Source: an uncultured Bacteroidales bacterium
Lineage (GTDB): Bacteria > Bacteroidota > Bacteroidia > Bacteroidales > Paludibacteraceae
Direction of reading: 5' to 3'
Length of the DNA stretch: 5,062 nt
Assembly (NCBI GenBank): GCA_945949375.1
Contig: CAMFEN010000106.1
Span: 1 to 5,062 of the forward strand
Positions 1 to 5,062 of the stretch are shown piece after piece. Under the pieces are notes generated by a model, which was not told the DNA's origin, ran no database searches, and was given only the letters and a program-made list of their open reading frames with translations. Both the position numbers and the translations under genes were made by a program. Position 1 is the first letter of the stretch, and every line of letters begins with the position of its first letter.

Positions 1-945
1 CGCTTGTGCTTGAGCAGCCATATCATGGGTGAGGGCATAGTCTATGAGGGCGTATAATTCCTGTTCGTTGTGGTAAAGCCCGACTTCGCCGTTGGGAAAC
101 AACCGCTCAATATAGGGATTGGCATCGCATATCTGGTAAGCACCCGAGGCGGCAATCTCATATACCTTTGGATTGGCGCCGTTGCGCTGTTGCTCATGGT
201 GGATATTCAGTACGATGCGCGAGTGGTTATATGCCTGATTGAGCGTTTCCGCGGTGGTATTGCAATTGGTATAGACATCTCGTCTCTCTCGCGTCAGCCA
301 CAGCCACGGATTCTTGAACCATGGTTTGTATATTCCCCATACCTGCAAACGTTTGTCGGCGTAGCGTTGCACCACCTGCTGAATAATCTGCCTGCGCTTG
401 GTGCTATGGAAGATGTCGCCGGCAAAGACGATATCCCATATCTTGGTTTGAGCCGAGGCAGTCGGATAATACAAGGTCTCGTCCACTGCCTGTGGCAGGA
501 AAGTGGCGGCTATGTTGTAGTGCCTTTGGAGCAAGGCGATGTCTTCCTGTTCGTAGCAAAACACTTGGTGCGCGAAGGGCAGATTGGGTATGCAATCCGG
601 CATGCGAGTGATGCTATCGAACAGCCATATTCCCACTCGGCTATGCTTGGCGAAAGCGGCTACCGTCTCCGGCAACAGGTTATCACCATTGATGATAAAC
701 GTAACATCGGGGTGGTAATCAGCAAACGCTTGTTCTATCCATGGTTGGTATTGTTCGCGCGATTGTTGCTTGAGCCGCTGCTTGTCCTCTGTCAGTTTAT
801 ACCGAATGGTGTTGAGGCGGTTGTACGGATGGATGGGGTTGTCATACGGGCAGACTTTCACCTCCCATCCCAATGCACGAAACGCCCGCGCGATAGAAGA
901 CAGGAAGTAATGGAAGTTGGGACCTATGAGGAGGAGGCGATTCAT
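1..945 (-). CDS. CgeB-like family glycosyltransferase (3' end outside window)
   Basis: The frame is open from ATG at 945 to the window edge, giving 315 residues with no stop. The N-terminus (MNRLLLIGPNFHYFLSS) is a first beta strand of a GT-B fold. Residues about 256-270 (GANPKVYEIAASGAY), followed by CDANPYIERLFP and GEVGLYHN, match the conserved C-terminal block of CgeB-like transferases (Glyco_trans_1_2 type), where a Glu near a Gly-rich turn binds the nucleotide-sugar donor. These are normally cytoplasmic enzymes that add one sugar to a surface glycan; donor and acceptor cannot be read here. The start is supported by ATGA overlap with the open tail that follows licD, though no clear Shine-Dalgarno precedes it. 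Base composition is clearly more GC-rich than the two genes upstream. Little is missing, since CgeB-like proteins are usually somewhat over 320 residues. Family is fairly sure; exact function is not. Confidence 0.85.
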   Translation of the reverse strand, partial: MNRLLLIGPNFHYFLSSIARAFRALGWEVKVCPYDNPIHPYNRLNTIRYKLTEDKQRLKQQSREQYQPWIEQAFADYHPDVTFIINGDNLLPETVAAFAKHSRVGIWLFDSITRMPDCIPNLPFAHQVFCYEQEDIALLQRHYNIAATFLPQAVDETLYYPTASAQTKIWDIVFAGDIFHSTKRRQIIQQVVQRYADKRLQVWGIYKPWFKNPWLWLTRERRDVYTNCNTTAETLNQAYNHSRIVLNIHHEQQRNGANPKVYEIAASGAYQICDANPYIERLFPNGEVGLYHNEQELYALIDYALTHDMAAQAQA

Positions 946-1073
946 GTGATATTTTCAATTTGTACAAAACGGTCTAATAATTCTTTGCATGTATCTCCTG
1001 CGGGGATTGTGCAAAAAGTATTCAGTTCACGTTCCTTGGCGGGAAATATGTTTTTTGCTGATGGTAAAACAAT
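942..1073 (-). other. Open in-frame tail after the LicD stop codon
   Basis: Directly after the LicD TAA (1076-1074) the same frame stays open for 43 codons (IVLPSAKNIFPAKERELN, then FCTIPAGDTCKELLDRFVQIENIT) and stops at TGA 944-942, which overlaps the glycosyltransferase ATG as ATGA. It has no Met codon. A CTG with AAGGA seven bases upstream is the only weak internal start I see, and it would give about 27 residues. The peptide looks coding-like (purine-rich first codon positions, amphipathic end), and the composition is AT-rich like LicD rather than like the glycosyltransferase. It may be the original C-terminus of LicD cut off by a nonsense change, a remnant of another gene joined by deletion, or a chance open stretch. 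I do not recognise the peptide. Confidence 0.5.
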
Positions 1074-1083
1074 TTATGATGGT
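1059..1083. repeat. 7-bp direct repeats bracketing the LicD stop
   Basis: TGATGGT occurs at 1059-1065 and again at 1077-1083 on the plus strand, an 18-nt period. The LicD stop (1074-1076) lies between them. Loss of one 18-nt period would remove the stop and keep the frame. Seven bases is short enough to be chance. Confidence 0.35.
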
Positions 1084-1898
1084 GTCGTATTAAAAAATTT
1101 CAAACTATTTACATCCATATGTATTTGGCGATGACTTTCATCAGGTATTTTCATATAGTCACCATAGATTCGTCGCAAATATGCATCTACATTATGAGGC
1201 ACATAAAAAGATTTTCCTTCAAAATCCATTTCTGATAAAGGAAATATCTCCTGTTCATATCTTCTAGAACTATGGTAAGTATCCCATGTGTGCATTAATT
1301 CTCCGTGATAATGCTTTTTTGCCCAATAATTGCCGATCCATACTAATACGTATGCTAAAGGATAAGCCAAATAAGCTAGACCGGTTTTTGCCACATAAAT
1401 CCTTTTAGGCTTTCCTTGTGATTCGGCAAAATGATGCATCTCGCGAAATACTCGTGCATATAATTTCTCAACACATTTCTTGTACCACATCGGTACAGCA
1501 GGAATTTGTAATAATATATCTACCCATAATCCTTGTGATTTTTGCTTGCAAGCCAATGGATAGTTGCAGTAGGTGTATGTGTCTTTTACAAGTGGCGTAA
1601 GTTTAATAGAATAAGGTTCATTCTGAGGATCTGATAACTGGTACCGTTTGGGAAGTTCTTCAATAAGATATTGTCTCAATCGAGGATAATCTTTTTGCAA
1701 TATACATATATCCATATCATCATCCCATGGGATGAATCCTCCATGCCGTACCGCACCAATTAGTGTGCCACTATCCAACCAATATGGGATATTATGCTTC
1801 CGACAGATTTTGTCAATTTCTACTAAGATATTTAACATACATAGTTGTGCTTTACGCAACTGTGTACCTTCACCATTATACTTTGAGTAATCTTCCAT
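1074..1898 (-). CDS. LicD-family phosphotransferase
   Basis: This 274-residue protein belongs to the LicD family, which transfers a phospho-substituent (phosphocholine in LicD proper; phosphoethanolamine or ribitol-phosphate in relatives) from a CDP carrier to a sugar of a surface glycan. Residues 44-63 hold the hallmark block GTLIGAVRHGG-FIPWDDDMD, with the metal-binding Asp cluster at 59-63. Residues 245-252 (YGDYMKIP) are the usual C-terminal LicD signature, followed by a His-containing HRQIH. A hydrophobic stretch near residues 173-188 (GLAYLAYPLAYVLVWI) could touch the membrane. ATG at 1898 lies 6 nt after the upstream stop and has an AGGA a few bases before it, so the start is good. The fused cytidylyltransferase two genes upstream is the natural source of its CDP donor. 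The frame continues open beyond the TAA, so the C-terminus may be shortened. Family assignment is firm; the substituent is inferred. I give no symbol because LicD homologues differ in substrate. Confidence 0.93.
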   Translation of the reverse strand: MEDYSKYNGEGTQLRKAQLCMLNILVEIDKICRKHNIPYWLDSGTLIGAVRHGGFIPWDDDMDICILQKDYPRLRQYLIEELPKRYQLSDPQNEPYSIKLTPLVKDTYTYCNYPLACKQKSQGLWVDILLQIPAVPMWYKKCVEKLYARVFREMHHFAESQGKPKRIYVAKTGLAYLAYPLAYVLVWIGNYWAKKHYHGELMHTWDTYHSSRRYEQEIFPLSEMDFEGKSFYVPHNVDAYLRRIYGDYMKIPDESHRQIHMDVNSLKFFNTTPS

Positions 1899-1904
1899 AA
1901 CATC

Positions 1905-2804
1905 CTACTTTTTTAACAACTCATATATTTGATGAGCAAAATATACATCATGCAATCCTAAACCTATGTTATATGCTAAAATTCGTTCTGTATCACTTAC
2001 TCGCGCTGGGACTTTTCCCAGCAATACCTCACTTATTTCGTGAAATTGTTTGAATTGATCAAAATACTTAAATCCACGCACATGTCCTTTATCATCAGCA
2101 AAAACATGATCAAAAAATAAGTCACAATTTTGAAAACCTCGAGTATGAATAGGCACTAATAGCATTCCTTTTTTATAGGCATGTTCGGCTGTACAAAATA
2201 AATCGGGCATCTCCGTAACAGCGGAAACTAACACGTCTGAATTTTCCACTAAAGCCTCATGGGTGTCCACAATCTCAAAATGAATGTTTGAATACTCTGA
2301 AAATAATGCTATGAATTGTTCAGCCTGTTGCTTATAGCGTAACAACTTGCATACAATATCTCTTTTGGGAAGGATTGACATAAGGCACCTCATGGTTGCA
2401 ATAGCAGTACTCCCCAAGCCGACAAAAGCATATACAGAAGCATTAGGAATTTGTAATGTTTGTATTGTAAGTGCTGCTACTGCCCCTGTTCTCATTTGTG
2501 TAATCCAATCCGCCTCCATAAACGATAGTAATCGCCCAGTAGAGGCTTCATACAAGAGTAAGTTCGAATGCAAAGACGGTTTGTTTCCAGCAATGCGAGA
2601 CACCACTTTAACTCCAAATCTATCATACTGAGAAGGTAGGAGACATGGCATGGTATTAAAAAAATCATTGCCTTGTGGATGTAAACTTATCTTGGGTGGT
2701 AATTGTGCTTCATATTTTATACAGAAAGAATCTCTTACCCAAGAGACACATTGTTCAGGTGGTATGTTTAGAGAAAGTATCTCCGTGTTTGTTATCTTTA
2801 TCAT
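1905..2804 (-). CDS. Ornithine cyclodeaminase/mu-crystallin family protein
   Basis: The protein has 299 residues, slightly short of the usual 310-350. Family features are visible in order: GVKVVS at 64-69, whose Lys66 corresponds to the substrate-carboxylate Lys; MRTGAVAALT at 104-113 with Arg105; the Rossmann nucleotide loop FVGLGSTAIATMRCL around 127-141; and IGLGLHDVYFAHQIYELL near the C-terminus, the usual G-x-x-x-x-D helix. Members are NAD(P)-dependent enzymes acting on amino acids or imines (ornithine cyclodeaminase, SbnB, ketimine reductases). By eye, the segment that in true ornithine cyclodeaminase carries the catalytic Asp (DCPG) reads HTRGFQNCDL here, so classic ornithine-to-proline chemistry is doubtful. 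The start ATG overlaps the stop of the fusion gene as ATGA, implying translational coupling and a linked role, perhaps making or altering an amino compound put on the glycan. Substrate unknown. Confidence 0.88.
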   Translation of the reverse strand: MIKITNTEILSLNIPPEQCVSWVRDSFCIKYEAQLPPKISLHPQGNDFFNTMPCLLPSQYDRFGVKVVSRIAGNKPSLHSNLLLYEASTGRLLSFMEADWITQMRTGAVAALTIQTLQIPNASVYAFVGLGSTAIATMRCLMSILPKRDIVCKLLRYKQQAEQFIALFSEYSNIHFEIVDTHEALVENSDVLVSAVTEMPDLFCTAEHAYKKGMLLVPIHTRGFQNCDLFFDHVFADDKGHVRGFKYFDQFKQFHEISEVLLGKVPARVSDTERILAYNIGLGLHDVYFAHQIYELLKK

Positions 2805-4588
2805 AGTGTTTTTAGTGCTTGAATTAGTAGATTATTGTCTTTTGTATTGCGTATAGCAAGACGAATATATGGTGCATGACATTTACCTGTGCAATCCTTT
2901 ATTAGGATGCTATATTTTTTTAGTAACTGTACAGCCAACTCACGAGGAGTGTGTGGGTGCAATACCTCGCATAGTACATAATTGGCTTCAGATGGAAGCA
3001 CACGAAGATAGGAAACCTCGGCAAGTGCAGCCATCATACGAGCACGTTCCCTGCGGAAGGTGTTCATCGCCTCTTGGTAGGATTTCTCGTATTTGCCCAA
3101 TATCTGCAAGAAAAATTCTGCAAACGAGTTGATGTTCCATATAGATACTGCTCGACGCAGGTTGGTCATCAACGCTGCATTGGATGAAGCTAATATACCT
3201 AACCGAAGTCCGGGTACTCCGAATGACTTGGATATACTTTTTATCACTACTAGATGGTCATATTTTTCCAAAATTGAGTTGTTGAGAAATGTAGGATGCT
3301 CCGTAGAGAAGTCTATAAAACTTTCGTCCATTATAAGCATGATGTCCCTTGCTTGACACCAATCCGCCAATCTCAAGCAGTCTGCATAAGAAATATAATT
3401 TCCGGAAGGATTATCCGGATTTATCAGCACTAAAGACCCTATATTTTTATCTGCAAAATAAGTCATCAGGTCATCTGCTGTATAAGAGAAAGAAGGTGCT
3501 TTTGCTTCAAACACCACTACTTGCTCAGGCATCATGCGATTGGGATATTCCTCAAAAGTGGGTCGAACCACTCCTACTTTTCCCAGCATTTGTTCCGAAA
3601 GTACTTTTATTAATTCAGCCGCTCCGTTACCTACTAAGATATAGTCTTGTTTAACGCCGAAGTCTTTGGCTGCTAATAGATTATTCACTCGCAATCCTGA
3701 TGGATATTCGGTAAGTAAACGAGCGAAACTGTGGGACATTTCATCCAGCAAACGCTGATTTGGGAAATACGGATTGACTAAATAGCAGAAATCTAAGATA
3801 TGCGGATAGCGCCAATAGCCACCGAAACGGCTACAAAGTAAGTCATATTGATGTTCTGTGAAGATGGATTCGGCAATATCCAAGTCTTGAATATCATCTA
3901 TCTCATACCATTGTTCTCCATTGAGAGGTAATGCGCGAATGCCAGAGTTGTCTAGCATGGTTATCACCCGCAGCACTTGTTCGTAGTATTCGTTTCTGCC
4001 TAATGCTTTGCAGTAGGCCTCTAAGAATGGCACATACATTGTGGAAGAAAAGTGCTTCGAAAACTTATAAACATTCACTGTCTTGTAGTAATCAGGAATT
4101 TCATCGTACTTGAAGAGACTATTCGGAATAAAGCGCAAGATACGATTTTCCTCATCAATAGTTACGACTGTGCCATCCATCCAACTCTCGTACTTATCCA
4201 CTAATGCTAAATCCGGATATGGGTTCTCAATTAACTTTTGAATGAGTGAATCCTCCATAATGATGTCAGATTCAAAGAGTAAGGTATCGTCCTTTGTCAG
4301 ATAGTCTTTTGCCAGATATAGAGAATAGATATTGTTCGTTTTATCGTAGATTGTATTTTCCACATACTCAATGGCTGTTTGAATGTGTATGTTCAGCAAA
4401 TACTCTCTCAGTTCTTTTGCCTTGTAACCTACAACCAAAATAATGCGTTGCAGATGCAATTGATCCAACTGATGAAGCAAGCGCGAGATAAGCGTCTCTC
4501 CACCCACTTCTATCATACATTTGGTATTTCCCTTGGTAAGTTCGCCAAGGCGTTTGCCCATACCTGCGGCTAAAATAATGGCTTGCAT
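2801..4588 (-). CDS. Fused LicC/PntC-like nucleotidyltransferase and CobD/HisC-like PLP enzyme
   Basis: This is a 595-residue two-domain protein. Residues 1 to about 245 form a sugar-1-phosphate/choline-phosphate type nucleotidyltransferase: AAGMGKRL at 7-14, Lys23 in NTKC, ESD at 106-108 with the likely metal Asp108, YDKTNNIYSLYLA at 81-93, and EIDDIQDLDIAE at 229-240 with a second acidic site. Residues about 260-595 form a fold-type I, class I/II PLP domain: LDFCYLVNP near 265, YPSGLRVN at 295-302, GNGAAELI at 320-327, NPDNPSG at 390-396, Asp421 in MDES, the Schiff-base Lys454 in SISKSFG, and Arg462 in GLRLG. The end (ILIKDC at 561-566, YIRLAIR at 574-580) resembles threonine-phosphate decarboxylase CobD more than typical HisC. 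All key residues seem intact in both halves. I infer that it makes an amino-alcohol phosphate and converts it to a CDP derivative for LicD; aminotransferase activity is the alternative. ATG at 4588 has no clear ribosome site. Confidence 0.9.
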   Translation of the reverse strand: MQAIILAAGMGKRLGELTKGNTKCMIEVGGETLISRLLHQLDQLHLQRIILVVGYKAKELREYLLNIHIQTAIEYVENTIYDKTNNIYSLYLAKDYLTKDDTLLFESDIIMEDSLIQKLIENPYPDLALVDKYESWMDGTVVTIDEENRILRFIPNSLFKYDEIPDYYKTVNVYKFSKHFSSTMYVPFLEAYCKALGRNEYYEQVLRVITMLDNSGIRALPLNGEQWYEIDDIQDLDIAESIFTEHQYDLLCSRFGGYWRYPHILDFCYLVNPYFPNQRLLDEMSHSFARLLTEYPSGLRVNNLLAAKDFGVKQDYILVGNGAAELIKVLSEQMLGKVGVVRPTFEEYPNRMMPEQVVVFEAKAPSFSYTADDLMTYFADKNIGSLVLINPDNPSGNYISYADCLRLADWCQARDIMLIMDESFIDFSTEHPTFLNNSILEKYDHLVVIKSISKSFGVPGLRLGILASSNAALMTNLRRAVSIWNINSFAEFFLQILGKYEKSYQEAMNTFRRERARMMAALAEVSYLRVLPSEANYVLCEVLHPHTPRELAVQLLKKYSILIKDCTGKCHAPYIRLAIRNTKDNNLLIQALKTL

Positions 4589-4618
4589 AATGGATATGTT
4601 GTGGTTATTTGGTTGCTA

Positions 4619-5062
4619 TCATAAGTCTTCTTTGAAGGTTATCTTTCGGTTGGTTTCTTCTCCTGCTACTATGTGTATGGGTTTGGTGGGGATGTAGCGG
4701 TGGAGTATGCCACAGTCGTCGGTGGCTTGTAGAGCGGGGTCTTGCAGGGCGAGGGTGTAGGCGCGGGCGATTAGAGGCATGCGAAAGGCTTGCGGGGTCT
4801 GGGCACGCATGAGGGTATCGCGTGGGGGGATGGACTGGATGACCCTCCCATCCTCCCTTGAAGGGAGGGGTTGAGCGTTGCAATTTGCGAGTTGCGGGGT
4901 TTGAGTTTGTGTTACCACATACATCGTATCCGTGGCGGGGATGGCAACGGTTACTGCTTCTTGGGTCTTTAAGGCGCGGCAGACCTTGGCGATGATGGCT
5001 TGACTTACAAACGGGCGCGCGGCATCGTGCAGCAGGATATTGGCGTGGGCGAACTCCTCCGC
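4619..5062 (-). CDS. IspD/TarI-type cytidylyltransferase, C-terminal part (5' end outside window)
   Basis: The visible 147 residues are the C-terminal part of an IspD-like CTP transferase (family about 230 residues). Fragment residues 12-19 read HDAARPFV, the conserved substrate/metal motif; 89-93 read TPQAF; 113-116 read ATDD; and the end is KITFKEDL at 140-147. IspD makes CDP-methylerythritol; the close relative TarI makes CDP-ribitol. The DGRVIQSIPPRD and TDDCGILHRY segments look TarI-like to me, and the polysaccharide setting with a LicD downstream fits a CDP-alditol donor, but this is inference. Between DTMYVV and DGRV there are about 20 extra residues encoded at 4853-4912, including a palindromic DNA repeat. 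The protein ends right after KEDL at tandem stops TGA-TAG, somewhat earlier than most relatives. The next gene starts 30 nt downstream. Composition is GC-rich relative to the genes that follow. Confidence 0.88.
   Translation of the reverse strand, partial: AEEFAHANILLHDAARPFVSQAIIAKVCRALKTQEAVTVAIPATDTMYVVTQTQTPQLANCNAQPLPSREDGRVIQSIPPRDTLMRAQTPQAFRMPLIARAYTLALQDPALQATDDCGILHRYIPTKPIHIVAGEETNRKITFKEDL
4842..4872. repeat. GC-rich palindromic repeat inside the IspD-like gene
   Basis: On the plus strand, CCTCCCTT (4852-4859) and AAGGGAGG (4861-4868) form perfect 8-bp inverted arms around a single G, with a further CCCTCCC at 4843-4849 and GGGG after the right arm. It resembles short CCCTCCCTT-AAGGGAGGG repeats I associate with Bacteroidetes intergenic regions. 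Here it is read through as QPLPSREDGRV within the coding frame. A strong hairpin is expected. Repeat-family membership is from memory and was not tested. Confidence 0.65.

Noticed and set aside
946..1073. Promoter or terminator between LicD and the glycosyltransferase
   Set aside because: I see no Bacteroidetes-type TTTG/TAnnTTTG promoter pair and no hairpin with a T-run here. The stretch looks like coding sequence continuing the LicD frame.
70..1134. Plus-strand open frame of 354 codons
   Set aside because: It lies antisense to the CgeB-like glycosyltransferase and the LicD end, resembles no family I know, and crosses a gene boundary. The minus strand carries recognisable motifs over the same bases, so this is a shadow.
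2650..3654. Several plus-strand frames of 68-101 codons
   Set aside because: All are antisense to the OCD and fusion genes, have no recognisable domain, and overlap one another. The minus strand explains the region fully.
1074..4588. Classic lic phosphocholine operon
   Set aside because: A LicD and a LicC-like domain are present, but there is no choline kinase (LicA) or choline permease (LicB) in the window, and the LicC-like domain is fused to a PLP enzyme, which points to an amino-alcohol made from an amino acid.
4842..4872. Rho-independent terminator at the palindrome
   Set aside because: The inverted arms lie inside the coding frame and are not followed by a T-run in the direction of transcription; the gene reads on to KITFKEDL.
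4605..4883. Minus-strand 92-codon frame starting MQRSTPPFKGGWEG
   Set aside because: It overlaps the IspD-like gene in another frame. Its Pro/His/Arg-rich, low-complexity sequence comes from reading the palindromic repeat and GC-rich codons out of frame.

Overview
The window reads as part of a surface-polysaccharide locus from a bacterium, most likely of the Bacteroidales. The lineage call is an inference. It rests on the likeness of the proteins to Bacteroidales capsule/LPS enzymes, on mostly weak or absent Shine-Dalgarno sequences, and on a CCTCCCTT/AAGGGAGG palindrome of a kind I associate with Bacteroidetes genomes. All supported genes lie on the minus strand and are packed as one operon, read from high to low coordinates.

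In transcription order: (1) 5062-4619, the C-terminal part of an IspD/TarI-type cytidylyltransferase whose start lies outside the window; (2) 4588-2801, a 595-residue two-domain protein with a LicC/PntC-like nucleotidyltransferase fused to a CobD/HisC-like PLP enzyme; (3) 2804-1905, an ornithine cyclodeaminase/mu-crystallin-family dehydrogenase that overlaps gene 2 by ATGA; (4) 1898-1074, a LicD-family phosphotransferase; (5) 945-1, a CgeB-like glycosyltransferase that runs off the window. Gaps are 30 nt, -4 nt, 6 nt, and 128 nt between LicD and the glycosyltransferase. I see no promoter or terminator inside the operon.

The genes suggest a module that decorates a glycan with a phospho-linked substituent. 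The PLP half of the fusion would make a small amino-alcohol phosphate (phosphoethanolamine from phosphoserine is my leading guess). The nucleotidyltransferase half would activate it with CTP, and LicD would transfer it to a sugar. The IspD-type enzyme may supply a second CDP-activated compound such as CDP-ribitol. The role of the OCD-family protein is unclear.

Three points deserve attention: the fusion enzyme; the LicD frame, which continues open for 43 codons past its TAA to end in an ATGA overlap with the glycosyltransferase; and a palindromic repeat that appears to have been inserted in frame into the IspD-like gene. Base composition is mosaic: GC-rich at both ends, strongly AT-rich through the OCD and LicD genes.
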